Source: Bacilli bacterium
GTDB taxonomy: Bacteria > Bacillota_I > Bacilli_A > RF39 > UBA660
Assembly (NCBI GenBank): GCA_017511605.1
Contig: JAFWJL010000002.1
Location: forward strand, 1 to 64,000
Reading direction: 5' to 3'
Length of the DNA stretch: 64,000 nt
Each line of letters begins with the position of its first letter. Within the stretch, counting starts at the first letter, position 1. Positions 6,738-16,637 of this stretch are shown one piece after another. A program made the position numbers and the translations under genes. Under the pieces are notes generated by a model. It was not told where the DNA came from and searched no databases. It saw only the letters and a program-made list of their open reading frames with translations.

Positions 6738-8900
6738 TTAACATATTTTTACTACATTATCTATACTATTTATATCTTCATCATATAAATCATATCTAAG
6801 ACTACATAAACTAGCAAATTTACTCACATCGATATTTCTATCTTCATAATTTAATATATGAGTATTAATTCCGTCATAGTATACAGGAAATCTTCTCCCC
6901 TTAAAATCTATTAAATTATAATTATTATAACCAGATTCTATATCTAAAATGTTTCCTTTAATAATCATATTTTCAACTCTACCATATACTAATATTTCAA
7001 ATTCATAACTACCAAATTTAGATTCATATAAATTCATAAATTCAATCAATTCAGCTTCATCTAATTCAACTGATAAACACACCTTATTAATACCAATTTT
7101 TTTTAAATAGTATGCTGTATAAACATTAAAAACATTTAAAGTATAATTACCAATAACATCACTACTATATAAAGAATAATCTGATACTAAAGCCTTTTCA
7201 GATAAATTATCATTTATATTAAATTCTTCCCTAGGAACATAATAATATACATTATTATGATTTTTATATTCTTCATATAGTCTTTTATCCATAACATATA
7301 TTCTAGCATTATCAAACGAAAGACACTTATCCAATTGAATTTTATTTCTAACTACAAAAGAATTTACCCTTAGAACGTCATGGTTTTCATTTTCAAAAAC
7401 AACTTCTTTTTCTATTATCTCATCTACCTTATTTTGCCTAATATCTACTAATTTTTCTGATAAACATCTTCTTATTTCATTTAATTCTCTTACTGCTATA
7501 AATATATTTGAATCACAATTAATAATAAATTTTTCACATACAAAAGGAGTATTTCCTAACTTAGAAAGTTGTCTTTCTATATCATCTTTGCTCATAGCTG
7601 AATTAATAGATTTTTGAACGATTTCTCCTTCCATAGATACCTTGTTTTTTCCATCATCAAATTCAACAAACAACTTGCTTCCTAGCATAGCCTTAACTCT
7701 AATATCAATATTTACTTTACGCTTGTTTTCTTGTTTTAAATATTCTTGTTCCAACTTATAATCTTGTGTTTTAGAAACTATACAATTTTCTTTTAAATCA
7801 ACCTTATTATCTACATAACAAATATCACTAGCACTATTAACTAATTTACCTTTTTCATTATATAAATAATTTACTATAAATCCTTTATCCTCACCTACAA
7901 ATCTAATTGCATCATATTGATTTAAACTAGCATTTAATTTTATTTTTATTTTATCTTTACTAACATCAATAACTTTTCCTATATTCAACCCTTTATGATT
8001 AGGAGATTCAATATTCATAAAATTATTATCTTTTTCATTAAACATTCTACCTACTGTGAACTCTCTATTAAATATAGTTTTTAATCTATCTGTTTCTTTT
8101 TCTAAATCAAATTCTTTTTTATCTATTAAATGCCTATAAAAATTAGTAATAAATCCTACATATAGAGGGCTTTTCATTCTACCTTCTATTTTAAAACTAT
8201 AAATAGAACTATCTAATAATCTATCTATCTTACTAGAAGTATTTAACTCTTTAGTACTTAATAAATATTTATTTTTAGAAATGATTTTACCATCTTTTTC
8301 AAGTGAATAAGGCAATCTACAACTTCCTGCACATTCTCCTCTGTTTCCGCTTCTTCCACCTAACATACTACTCATCAAACAACAACCAGAATATGATATA
8401 CAAAGCGCTCCATGAATAAAGGCTTCCTTCTCTATAGGAACATCTATACTATCAATTTCATCAATGGAAAGTTCTCTTGAGAATACTACCCTTTTTACAC
8501 CTAAATCATAATATAATTTACAAATATCTCTTGATGATATATTAGCTTGAGTGGATGCATGAATCTCTAAATTAGGAAACTTCTCACGTAGATAACATAT
8601 CATACCAAAATCTTGAACAATTAATGCATCTACGCCATTTTTATGAAGAAATCTTGCTTGTTCAACAAATGCATCTATTTCATTATTTTTTACTAAAGTA
8701 TTCATAGTTACATATACTTTAACACCATATAAATGGCAAAACTTAATAGCATCAATTATCTCGTCATTATTAAAATTATTAGCAAATTTTCTAGCTCCAA
8801 AACTTTTACATGCCAAATAAACCGCATCACATCCATTGTATACAGCTTGTTTTAAGCATTCCATATTTCCTGCAGGAACTAACAATTCATGTTTATTCAT
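6738..8900 (-). CDS. U32 peptidase family protein, RlhA-like RNA hydroxylase
   Basis: This is a U32 family protein of about 720 residues. N-terminal barrel motifs are present: ELLVPAGNMECLKQAVYNG, DAVYLACKSFGARKFANN, then the signature EAFIHGALCISYSGCC and the Cys cluster GNRGECAGSCRLPY, which in this family binds an iron-sulfur cluster. A long C-terminal region with OB-like strands follows. RlhA-type members hydroxylate 23S rRNA using prephenate, while shorter members (TrhP) act on tRNA. The length fits the RlhA-like class, although the exact substrate cannot be read. The start is ATG 8900 after AGGGGTG; an upstream ATG (8924) would swallow this ribosome site. Confidence 0.88.
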   Translation of the reverse strand: MNKHELLVPAGNMECLKQAVYNGCDAVYLACKSFGARKFANNFNNDEIIDAIKFCHLYGVKVYVTMNTLVKNNEIDAFVEQARFLHKNGVDALIVQDFGMICYLREKFPNLEIHASTQANISSRDICKLYYDLGVKRVVFSRELSIDEIDSIDVPIEKEAFIHGALCISYSGCCLMSSMLGGRSGNRGECAGSCRLPYSLEKDGKIISKNKYLLSTKELNTSSKIDRLLDSSIYSFKIEGRMKSPLYVGFITNFYRHLIDKKEFDLEKETDRLKTIFNREFTVGRMFNEKDNNFMNIESPNHKGLNIGKVIDVSKDKIKIKLNASLNQYDAIRFVGEDKGFIVNYLYNEKGKLVNSASDICYVDNKVDLKENCIVSKTQDYKLEQEYLKQENKRKVNIDIRVKAMLGSKLFVEFDDGKNKVSMEGEIVQKSINSAMSKDDIERQLSKLGNTPFVCEKFIINCDSNIFIAVRELNEIRRCLSEKLVDIRQNKVDEIIEKEVVFENENHDVLRVNSFVVRNKIQLDKCLSFDNARIYVMDKRLYEEYKNHNNVYYYVPREEFNINDNLSEKALVSDYSLYSSDVIGNYTLNVFNVYTAYYLKKIGINKVCLSVELDEAELIEFMNLYESKFGSYEFEILVYGRVENMIIKGNILDIESGYNNYNLIDFKGRRFPVYYDGINTHILNYEDRNIDVSKFASLCSLRYDLYDEDINSIDNVVKIC

Positions 8901-8954
8901 AATTTCACCCCTAATGACAAACATATTATAACATATCTAATAATATATTTTAAT

Positions 8955-9320
8955 ATGAATAATGAAAGAATAAAAAAGATAGAAATAGAAAATAATATTT
9001 GGATAATTTATTTAGGAATTATTTTTCTTTCGTTTTTAGGAAATTATTTTGAGAAAGATTACTTTATAACTAATAATCAAAATAGTAAAAATTCTTATCG
9101 CAAATTAAATATATCCGTCTTTATTATACTAATATGTGTATATAGTTATTTTGAAATTGATTCCATCAAATCTTTTCAAAATAAAAACAAGAGTATCAAA
9201 CAATTCAAGTACGATAATTTATCATTACTTGCAACTACTCTTGTTTTAATATCGGGTTTTATTTTTCTTTATATTTTAATTGTTGACGAAGATCTTTTAG
9301 AAGAAATCGCTTTTAATTAA
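8955..9320 (+). CDS. Small membrane protein, unknown function
   Basis: This protein of about 121 residues has three hydrophobic segments (IWIIYLGIIFLSFLG, LNISVFIILICVYSYF, LSLLATTLVLISGFIFLYILI) and an acidic end (VDEDLLEEIAFN). The Met at 8955 is the most likely start. No clear ribosome site precedes it, so it may be translated from a very short leader. It converges on rubrerythrin, whose stop is the adjacent base. No recognised family. Confidence 0.55.
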   Translation: MNNERIKKIEIENNIWIIYLGIIFLSFLGNYFEKDYFITNNQNSKNSYRKLNISVFIILICVYSYFEIDSIKSFQNKNKSIKQFKYDNLSLLATTLVLISGFIFLYILIVDEDLLEEIAFN

Positions 9321-9863
9321 TTACATATAATTTTCAGCCTTAACTTCAAAATAGCTTTGCGGATGAGCACAAACTGGACATACTTTTGGTGCTTCTTTGC
9401 CTACACATACATGTCCACAATTACGACAAATCCAAATTCTATCACCATCTTTAGAGAATACTACTTCATCTTCAATATTCTTTAATAATTGTCTATATCT
9501 TTCTTCATGATGTTTTTCTATTTCTCCAACCATTCTAAATTTCTTAGCAAGAGCTATGAATCCTTCTTCTTCAGCTTCTTTAGCAAATGTCTCATACATA
9601 TCTGTCCATTCATAGTTTTCTCCATCAGCTGCAGCTTTTAAGTTTTCTATTGTTGAAGGAACTTCTCCACCATTAAGTTCTTTAAACCACATTTTTGCAT
9701 GTTCCTTCTCATTATTAGCTGTTTCTTCAAAGATAGCAGCTATTTGCTCATACCCATCTTTTTTGGCTTTACTAGCAAAATAAGTATATTTATTTCTAGC
9801 TTGACTCTCTCCTGCAAAAGCAGCCATTAAATTTTGTTCAGTTTTACTTCCTTTTAATTCCAT
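9321..9863 (-). CDS. rbr: Rubrerythrin
   Basis: This protein of about 180 residues has an N-terminal ferritin-like four-helix domain with diiron ligands ([32 protein letters not shown]) and a C-terminal rubredoxin domain with two Cys pairs ([10 protein letters not shown] and [13 protein letters not shown]). Rubrerythrins reduce hydrogen peroxide in anaerobes, which suggests an anaerobic or microaerophilic host. The second ATG (9863) has better spacing from GAGG than the first (9869). Confidence 0.96.
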   Translation of the reverse strand: MELKGSKTEQNLMAAFAGESQARNKYTYFASKAKKDGYEQIAAIFEETANNEKEHAKMWFKELNGGEVPSTIENLKAAADGENYEWTDMYETFAKEAEEEGFIALAKKFRMVGEIEKHHEERYRQLLKNIEDEVVFSKDGDRIWICRNCGHVCVGKEAPKVCPVCAHPQSYFEVKAENYM

Positions 9864-9955
9864 AATCATACCTCATTTCTATTAATTTAATTATATCAAT
9901 CTTAAAATATAATAGCAATCTATTATTTTATGAATACAATACACTAGGTGATTAT

Positions 9956-10168
9956 ATGAACTTAAAACATAAATTATTTTGTAGATGTAATTCATGCAAA
10001 CAAAAAAGAAGAAGTAATAGTATCTATTTATGGGCTATACTAGTAACAGCCATAATTATAATTTACCAATTATTAATTCTTCTCTTTATAACTACTAAAT
10101 TTAATGTATTTTTATTATTAATAGAATTTGGATTAATATGTTTTTTAATCTTCTTTATATTTTTTTAA
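9956..10168 (+). CDS. Small membrane protein with an N-terminal Cys motif
   Basis: This 70-residue protein has a short basic N-terminus with a CRCNSCKQKRR cluster, then two hydrophobic helices (about 25-47 and 50-70). AGGTGATT lies six bases before the ATG, supporting translation. Its last codons overlap the end of the convergent gene at 10145. The Cys cluster could bind a metal, but this is speculation. No family recognised. Confidence 0.5.
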   Translation: MNLKHKLFCRCNSCKQKRRSNSIYLWAILVTAIIIIYQLLILLFITTKFNVFLLLIEFGLICFLIFFIFF

Positions 10169-10477
10169 TACTAAATCATTATAATTCAAACAGTTTCTTA
10201 TCATTCTAAAATTATTATAAATATTATCAGTAAAATAAATCTTTCTAGGAATACAAATTAAAATATTGAATAAATCTATTTCATTTTCTTTATCCCATTT
10301 TTCTAATCTAGAAAAAGCTAAATCTATCATCTTATAAAAAGAACTAATATTAGTAATAAAAAAATAATAATCCAATCTAGGAAAAGAAAATCTTTCTATA
10401 TAATCTTGCCAATCTAAATAATAATCTCTTAAATATCCCAATGTTTCTTCTAATGAATCATATAAATCTTTATTCAT
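10145..10477 (-). CDS. Hypothetical protein, possibly sporulation-linked by position
   Basis: This 110-residue soluble protein is rich in Tyr, Phe, Asp and Asn, with likely helical content (SFYKMIDLAFSRLEKW). It overlaps the end of spoVID by eight bases and lacks a strong ribosome site, so it is probably translationally coupled. No family recognised. Co-transcription with spoVID is the only functional hint. Confidence 0.6.
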   Translation of the reverse strand: MNKDLYDSLEETLGYLRDYYLDWQDYIERFSFPRLDYYFFITNISSFYKMIDLAFSRLEKWDKENEIDLFNILICIPRKIYFTDNIYNNFRMIRNCLNYNDLVLKKYKED

Positions 10478-11129
10478 TTATTAATGGTATTATTAATTTT
10501 GTACCTAAATTTATTTCTTTTAAATCATTATACTTTTCTAATTCTTCAATAGTAGTATGATATTTTTCTATTATTGAATTAACTGTTTCATCATTTCTTA
10601 CCATATATACTATAAATGTCCCATATCTATCTTTTTCATCATCTAAATTGGAAAATAAAGAATTAATTGGTTCAGTAGAATCAATTTCTTTTTTATCATC
10701 TTCTATTATTTCTTCCTTAGTTTCTAATACAGGAATTTCAATTTCTTTAGTTACCATATCATCTCCATCGCATTCTCTTTCTAAAACTATATTATCTTCT
10801 TCTAATAATTCCAATCCTTCTATAGTTAATTCAATATGACATATAAGTATATTTTCATTTTCTATTTCATAATAAAAATCAGATATTTCAATATTTGTAG
10901 TATTTAAGTCCACCTTTTCAGTTAGAGCTATTTCTGTAGGAATTTTATAACTAAAATCTTCCTCTAATCTAGATGCCTCTGTCATCTTATATTTACCTGT
11001 TAAAAGTAAATCTCCTTCTACATTCGATTCATTAGTAAATTTTAATTCTTGATCTAAAGATATTTCACATATTTCCCCAATCATCGTAGGAAATTCAATA
11101 CTTTTTTCAAAAGTTACTTTCTTTTTCAT
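10470..11129 (-). CDS. spoVID: SpoVID-like spore coat morphogenesis protein with C-terminal LysM
   Basis: This 219-residue protein has three parts. The N-terminal strand-rich domain (about 1-105: FEKSIEFP, VEGDLLLTGKY, FSYKIPTEIAL, FYYEIENENILICHIEL) resembles the SPOCS/DUF3794 fold. An acidic linker follows, then a LysM domain (about 172-217: YMVRNDETVNSIIEKYHTT, LGTKLIIP). That arrangement is typical of SpoVID, which guides coat encasement of the forespore. It is much shorter than Bacillus SpoVID because the linker is reduced. CCTCC complement precedes ATG 11129. Confidence 0.85.
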   Translation of the reverse strand: MKKKVTFEKSIEFPTMIGEICEISLDQELKFTNESNVEGDLLLTGKYKMTEASRLEEDFSYKIPTEIALTEKVDLNTTNIEISDFYYEIENENILICHIELTIEGLELLEEDNIVLERECDGDDMVTKEIEIPVLETKEEIIEDDKKEIDSTEPINSLFSNLDDEKDRYGTFIVYMVRNDETVNSIIEKYHTTIEELEKYNDLKEINLGTKLIIPLINE

Positions 11130-11154
11130 AATAATCCTCCTAAAAAAGAGTATG

Positions 11155-11180
11155 AAAAAAGAAGAATAATTATTCTTCTT
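11155..11180 (-). terminator. Terminator after the 11179 gene
   Basis: Near-perfect palindrome AAGAAGAAT/ATTCTTCTT followed by six T on the minus strand. It sits directly against the stop codon of the upstream gene. Confidence 0.85.
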
Positions 11181-11853
11181 AATTAAAACATTTCAATAAT
11201 TGTTTTGCTTCTTTAGAATTTTTTCTTTTAACGCGATCAACAATACTATATTTTTGAGAAATCTCTTCTAATTGAATTTTTGTTCTTTCTAAAAATTCGA
11301 CATTATCAAATATAGTAGGAAATTCCTCTAAAAAATAATATATTGAAGATATAAATTCCGAATCACTGAAATTAGCTTTGATAGCTCCTCTTAATGTATA
11401 ATAAACTGCATAATCAGCTGATAAATCTTCACCAAACTCCTGCAATGTTGAATACTTTCTATGTCTAATTGATTCGTGATCACTCATATAATCATTAATT
11501 ACTGTTGATTTAAATTCAGGAGAATAATTATCTATTTCATTCAACGATAACGTAATCCCGTTTATATATTTAATCAAATCATACTTTTCATTATCAAAAC
11601 GATGTATTTCTAATATTTCTCTTATTCTAATCCTAAAATCAGGACTAAGAAATAAGAAAGCATTTTCTTCATTTATCATTGTAGTTACAATTGCCACAAA
11701 TACCGCATAACTATCGATATCACTATATACTATTCTCAAACTGTCTTCTGATATATTTAATAATTGTCTTTTTAATATTAACAACAATTCAAAGTCACTT
11801 AAAATTCCAAGATCTGATATATCATTTTCATTAACTTCAACGTTATTAGCCAT
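11179..11853 (-). CDS. Hypothetical helical protein downstream of lon
   Basis: This 224-residue soluble, acidic, mostly helical protein has no signal, membrane segment or catalytic motif that I recognise. It starts inside the last codons of lon (8-base overlap), so the two are translationally coupled. The terminator at 11155-11180 ends the pair. It may be a Lon adaptor or substrate, but nothing in the sequence proves this. Confidence 0.75.
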   Translation of the reverse strand: MANNVEVNENDISDLGILSDFELLLILKRQLLNISEDSLRIVYSDIDSYAVFVAIVTTMINEENAFLFLSPDFRIRIREILEIHRFDNEKYDLIKYINGITLSLNEIDNYSPEFKSTVINDYMSDHESIRHRKYSTLQEFGEDLSADYAVYYTLRGAIKANFSDSEFISSIYYFLEEFPTIFDNVEFLERTKIQLEEISQKYSIVDRVKRKNSKEAKQLLKCFN

Positions 11854-14152
11854 TTATATCACCACCAAATATTGAAGTAAATACATCTTCATATCTATCT
11901 ACAGTAATGAAATGAATATCTTTTTTTACCTCTTCAGGTATCTCATCTAAATCCTTTTCATTTTCTTTTGGTATATAAATAGTCTTAATACCAGCTCTAT
12001 GAGCGCCAATTACTTTTTCTTTTAATCCTCCAATAGCTAGAACTTTACCACGAAGTGTTATTTCTCCAGTCATTGCAATAGTTTTATCCACTTTCTTGTT
12101 AGTAAATAAACTTACTAATGTAGTTGTTACTGTAATACCAGCAGATGGCCCATCTTTATTAACAGCACCTTCAGGCACATGTATATGTATATCATTCTTT
12201 TCAAATATCTTACTATCTATTCCAAACAATTCCATATTAGATTTAATATAATCTAATGCAATATGACACGATTCTTGCATAACATCACCCAAAGAACCTG
12301 TTAATACTAAATTTCCTTTTCCTTTAAACATGTTGGCTTCTATTGGAAGAATGTCTCCGCCAAATACTGTATAAGCCATTCCGTTAACTACACCAACTTC
12401 ATTATCTACATTATTCTCCATGTAAATATATTTCTTTTTGCCTAAAAAATCCTCTATCATAGAATTATCTATATTATAAAAAACAACATCCTTATCAAGT
12501 AATAATTTCTTAACAATTTTTCTAAATAACGTTGCAATAATTCTTTCTAATTCACGTACTCCAGCTTCTTTTGTATAGTTACGAATCAATGTAAGAATAG
12601 CCTCATCATCTATTTGAACTTGCAAACTTGTAAGACCATGTTCTTCTAATTCTTTAGGAATTAGATGTGTTTTAGCAATATCCAACTTCTCATATTCCGT
12701 ATAACTAGATATATTAATAATCTCTAGTCTGTCTCTTAATTCATATGGAATTTGTTCAACATAATTGGCTGTAGCAATAAACATAACTTTACTTAAATCA
12801 AATTCTTCCTCAATGTAGTGATCAGAAAATTTATCATTTTGCTCAGGATCTAATACTTCAAGTAAACTACTAGCGGGATCTCCTTTAATATCTTTAGTCA
12901 TCTTATCAATTTCATCAATGATAAACACAGGATTGGTTGTACCTGCTTTTCTAATACCCTGAATAATTCTTCCCGGATTAGCACCAATATAAGTCCTTCT
13001 ATGTCCGACGATTTCAGCTTCATCATTAATTCCACCCACTGATATCTTAGCAACTTTACGATTCAAACTCTTAGCTATACTAATAGCAAGTGAAGTTTTA
13101 CCAACACCAGGAGGACCTACTAAACATAAAATAGGGCTACGTAAATTATTAGTATTTTGTTTAACTGCTAAATATTCAAGGATTCTATCTTTTACTTCCT
13201 CTAAAGCATAATGAGATGCATCTAATATATTTTTAACTTTTACCAAATCATCAGTATCTTTTGTATAGTTATTCCAAGGAAGATTAAACATCCAATCTAA
13301 ATATTCTCTCACCATTCCAAGTTCAGGAGAATTACTATTCAAACTATCGTATCTATCTAATTCACGCTTAATTTTTTCCTTAACTTTACTACTGCACTTT
13401 AATTTAGATAATTTTTTATTAAGTCTTTCAACTTCATTATCCTTATTACCCTCATCACCAATTTCTTTCTGCATTTGTTTTATTTTTTCACGCAAAAAGT
13501 ATTCTTTCTGAGTAGCATCAAGTTCCTTTTCTACTTCAGATTCTATCTTTTGTTCAAGTTCAACGAATTTTAAATCACGATTCATATCCTCAATTAAATT
13601 TTTAGCTCTAACTAAAGGATCAATTTCTGTAATATACTTTTTCTTTTCTTCATAATTTATTGGTAAAAAAGATGCTATTAAATCACATAAATCATTTAGG
13701 TTAGTCACGTTATTTAATTGACTCATAATAGCATTACCCATATATGGTACTTTTGAAATATATCTTTCTAATGATTTTATTAATATATTAAAATAATCTT
13801 TATTATCATTATTAGGAATTATTAAAGGCATATAATTTGCTTTAAAGAAATGTTCATCTTCTTCTATACCAGATATTTCAACTCTATCAAGTCCTTCAAT
13901 AACTATTCTTGTTTTTCCATTAGGAACACTCATCTTTAATTTTAATCTTCCTAAAGTTCCATACTTAGGAAATGATGTTAAATCAACCCCATCATCGTTA
14001 ATAGGATTTACTATTAACATTAGCCCATCATCAATCTTTTCAACAATGTCTATCATTGCCTTATCATATGTATTATCATACTCAATTCTTACTTCATTAT
14101 TAGGGAATATAACCATATCATTTATAATCAAAACAAGTAATTTTTCATTCAT
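11846..14152 (-). CDS. lon: ATP-dependent Lon protease (LonA)
   Basis: This 768-residue protein has the full LonA layout: an N-terminal substrate domain (1-200), a coiled coil, and an AAA+ module with Walker A GPPGVGKTS and Walker B FIIDEIDKM. The C-terminal protease domain has the Ser-Lys dyad (KDGPSAGIT and GGLKEKVIGAHRAG). It degrades misfolded and regulatory proteins in the cytoplasm. GGGGGTGA precedes ATG 14152. No HrcA or CtsR operator was recognised upstream. Confidence 0.98.
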   Translation of the reverse strand: MNEKLLVLIINDMVIFPNNEVRIEYDNTYDKAMIDIVEKIDDGLMLIVNPINDDGVDLTSFPKYGTLGRLKLKMSVPNGKTRIVIEGLDRVEISGIEEDEHFFKANYMPLIIPNNDNKDYFNILIKSLERYISKVPYMGNAIMSQLNNVTNLNDLCDLIASFLPINYEEKKKYITEIDPLVRAKNLIEDMNRDLKFVELEQKIESEVEKELDATQKEYFLREKIKQMQKEIGDEGNKDNEVERLNKKLSKLKCSSKVKEKIKRELDRYDSLNSNSPELGMVREYLDWMFNLPWNNYTKDTDDLVKVKNILDASHYALEEVKDRILEYLAVKQNTNNLRSPILCLVGPPGVGKTSLAISIAKSLNRKVAKISVGGINDEAEIVGHRRTYIGANPGRIIQGIRKAGTTNPVFIIDEIDKMTKDIKGDPASSLLEVLDPEQNDKFSDHYIEEEFDLSKVMFIATANYVEQIPYELRDRLEIINISSYTEYEKLDIAKTHLIPKELEEHGLTSLQVQIDDEAILTLIRNYTKEAGVRELERIIATLFRKIVKKLLLDKDVVFYNIDNSMIEDFLGKKKYIYMENNVDNEVGVVNGMAYTVFGGDILPIEANMFKGKGNLVLTGSLGDVMQESCHIALDYIKSNMELFGIDSKIFEKNDIHIHVPEGAVNKDGPSAGITVTTTLVSLFTNKKVDKTIAMTGEITLRGKVLAIGGLKEKVIGAHRAGIKTIYIPKENEKDLDEIPEEVKKDIHFITVDRYEDVFTSIFGGDING

Positions 14153-14190
14153 TGGTTATTCACCCCCAAATTTTTAAAATACTGTTTTCT

Positions 14191-14219
14191 ATTATAAATG
14201 AAAGAGTCATTTTTGGAAA
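14191..14219 (-). promoter_or_regulatory. Candidate promoter for lon
   Basis: TATAAT (14191-14196) lies 17 bases from a weak -35 TTTCCA (14214-14219), about 40 bases before the lon start and downstream of the tig terminator. Confidence 0.45.
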
Positions 14220-14272
14220 GAAAAAATTTAAATTTTTATAGTATTTTTTTTATTATAAAATTTACTTATATC

Positions 14273-14298
14273 AAAAAAAGAAAACGCATAGCGTTTTC
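14273..14298 (-). terminator. Terminator of tig
   Basis: GAAAACGC/GCGTTTTC hairpin with a 3-base loop, followed by seven T on the minus strand. Confidence 0.88.
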
Positions 14299-14303
14299 TA
14301 TCA

Positions 14304-15569
14304 TTATTTATTTAATTCTTTTAATAAATCTACTACTCTTCTCATTTGTAGATCATATTGAATTAATTCAATTCCACCAAATTCTTTTAAGAAATCAGCT
14401 TTCTTCATTTGATATTTTTTAGCAAGTTCATCAGCTTCTTTTTCAGCTTCTTCTTTACTTATTTCTATCTTTTCTAAAATTGTTATTTCTTCAAGCATTA
14501 ATCTATATAATACATTTTTATATGCTTCTTTTTCCATTTGGCTTCTCAATGCTTTTTCATCACTACCAGTGAATTGATAGTAAACATCAAGTGATATTCC
14601 TTGCATCTTCATTTGTTCTTCAAATCTTCCCATTAAACGATCAATTTCTTCTTCAACCATTTCTTCTGGAATATCAACATCAACATTCTTAGAAACTTCT
14701 TCTAAAATTGTATCAACATATTTGTTTTCAGCATCCATTTCTTTTTGAGCTTTAATAGAATTTTTAATTTCTTCTTTTAACTTAGCTTCAGAGTCAATTC
14801 CTTCCATTCCTAAATCTTCAAAGAAATCTTCATCTAATTCACGAGCTTGTTTAGCTTTAACTTCATTAACTTTTACTTTAAATACTACTTTAGCTCCAGC
14901 TAAATCTTTTGCACCATAATCTTCTGGGAATACTAAATCTATATCCTTAGTATCTCCAGCTTTCATTCCAATTACTCCTTCTTCAAATCCAGGAATAAAT
15001 GTATGTGAACCAATTTCTAATGAGTAGTTTTCTCCTTTTCCACCTTCGAAAGCTACACCATCTTTAAATCCTTCAAAATCAATTATAGCTACATCACCAT
15101 TTTCAACTTTTCCGTCTTTACTAACTAATTCAGTATATCTTTCTAATAAATGTCCTAATTCATGATTTACTTCTTCTTCAGTTACTTCTACTTTTTCTGG
15201 TTTAATTTTTAAACCTTTGTATTTCTTAACTGTTACTTCTGGTTTAGTAATAACTTTAAATATAAAAGTAACACCCTTATCATCGATATCTTTAATATCA
15301 ACGCTTGGTTGTACTACTGGTTCTAATTTAGAATCTTCCATTGCTTTCTTATAAGCATCTTGTAATACAAAATTTGTTGCATCTAAATATAATGATTCTT
15401 TACCAAATTTCTTTTCAAATACATTTCTTGGTACTTTACCAGCTCTAAAACCATCAACCTTTACAGTTTTTTGCTTTTCAGTAAATGCCTTATCAATAGC
15501 ATCTGTCCATTTTTTACCTTCGATTTTAATTTCTAATTCATGAATGTTTTTATTTTCTTTTTTTGCCAT
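14304..15569 (-). CDS. tig: Trigger factor (ribosome-associated chaperone and peptidyl-prolyl isomerase)
   Basis: This 421-residue protein has the three trigger factor domains. The N-terminal ribosome-binding domain carries the FRAGKVPRNVFEKKFG signature (about 42-57). The FKBP-type isomerase domain is at about 150-240 (GDVAIIDFEGFKDG, GSHTFIPGFEEGVIGM). A helical C-terminal chaperone domain follows. It binds nascent chains at the ribosome exit tunnel. It is monocistronic between two terminators and sits next to lon. Confidence 0.97.
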   Translation of the reverse strand: MAKKENKNIHELEIKIEGKKWTDAIDKAFTEKQKTVKVDGFRAGKVPRNVFEKKFGKESLYLDATNFVLQDAYKKAMEDSKLEPVVQPSVDIKDIDDKGVTFIFKVITKPEVTVKKYKGLKIKPEKVEVTEEEVNHELGHLLERYTELVSKDGKVENGDVAIIDFEGFKDGVAFEGGKGENYSLEIGSHTFIPGFEEGVIGMKAGDTKDIDLVFPEDYGAKDLAGAKVVFKVKVNEVKAKQARELDEDFFEDLGMEGIDSEAKLKEEIKNSIKAQKEMDAENKYVDTILEEVSKNVDVDIPEEMVEEEIDRLMGRFEEQMKMQGISLDVYYQFTGSDEKALRSQMEKEAYKNVLYRLMLEEITILEKIEISKEEAEKEADELAKKYQMKKADFLKEFGGIELIQYDLQMRRVVDLLKELNK

Positions 15570-15621
15570 ATTATTTCCTCCAACGACTTATATTATACAT
15601 TAATTTTTATTATATGACAAC

Positions 15622-15646
15622 AAAAAAGAAGATTATTTATCTTCTT
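15622..15646 (-). terminator. Terminator overlapping the end of galE
   Basis: AAGAAGAT/ATCTTCTT stem followed by six T. The galE stop codon (15633-15635) is inside the hairpin. Confidence 0.85.
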
Positions 15647-16637
15647 TACATTTTAATATAAAATTATAGGAATCTCTCATCATATCTTCTATACCAAGTT
15701 CTGCTTTCCATCCGAGTTCATTATAAGCTTTAGTTGGATCTGCATAACACTCAGCAATATCACCAGGACGTCTTTCAACAATCTTATATGGCACTTTAAC
15801 ACCATTTACTTTCTCAAATGTATTTACCATATCAAGGACACTATATCCAGTACCTGTTCCTAAGTTATAGTAATTAACCCCCGGTTTCATATTTTCTATT
15901 GCTTTTAAATGTCCTTTAGCCAAATCAACCACATGAATATAATCTCTTACTCCAGTACCATCATGTGTAGGATAATCATTTCCAAAAATACTCAATTCTT
16001 TCAATTCACCACTAGCCACTCTAACTATATATGGCATTAAATTGTTTGGAATACCATTAGGTTTCTCCCCAATTAATCCAGACTTATGAGCACCAATCGG
16101 ATTAAAATATCTTAGTATTACTACATTAAATTCTGGATTAGAAACATTAACATCTCTAAGAATCATTTCATTCATTAACTTAGTACTTCCATATGGATTA
16201 GTAGTACCTCCAACTTTGCAATTCTCTGTTATTGGTAAAACTTCAGGATCCCCATATACTGTAGCACTAGAACTAAATACTATTTTATTACATCCATATT
16301 TTTGCATTACTTCACATAAATTCAATGTCGAAGTTAAATTGTTTCTATAATACATAATAGGTTTAGAAACAGATTCACCTACTGCTTTATATGCAGCAAA
16401 ATGAATAACAGCATCAGGCCTTTCATTATTAAATATTTCATCCATTTTTCCTAAATTACATACATCTTCTACATATAATTTAAATTCTTTTCCAGTTATC
16501 TCTTTTATCTTATCAGCTATATCTATACTTGAATTATACAACGCATCAACAACAACAACTTCATATCCATTTTCTAATAATTCCACTACAGTATGGCTTC
16601 CTATAAAACCAAGTCCACCTGTTACTAATACTTTCAT
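15633..16637 (-). CDS. galE: UDP-glucose 4-epimerase
   Basis: This 334-residue extended short-chain dehydrogenase has the NAD-binding GGLGFIGSHT motif at residues about 7-16, the SSSATVYG serine region, the catalytic YGSTK motif and the GTGTGYSVLDMV segment typical of GalE. It interconverts UDP-glucose and UDP-galactose for surface glycans or galactose use. Its start overlaps the end of the Nudix gene by four bases, and GGAGGAG precedes the ATG. Confidence 0.96.
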   Translation of the reverse strand: MKVLVTGGLGFIGSHTVVELLENGYEVVVVDALYNSSIDIADKIKEITGKEFKLYVEDVCNLGKMDEIFNNERPDAVIHFAAYKAVGESVSKPIMYYRNNLTSTLNLCEVMQKYGCNKIVFSSSATVYGDPEVLPITENCKVGGTTNPYGSTKLMNEMILRDVNVSNPEFNVVILRYFNPIGAHKSGLIGEKPNGIPNNLMPYIVRVASGELKELSIFGNDYPTHDGTGVRDYIHVVDLAKGHLKAIENMKPGVNYYNLGTGTGYSVLDMVNTFEKVNGVKVPYKIVERRPGDIAECYADPTKAYNELGWKAELGIEDMMRDSYNFILKCKEDK

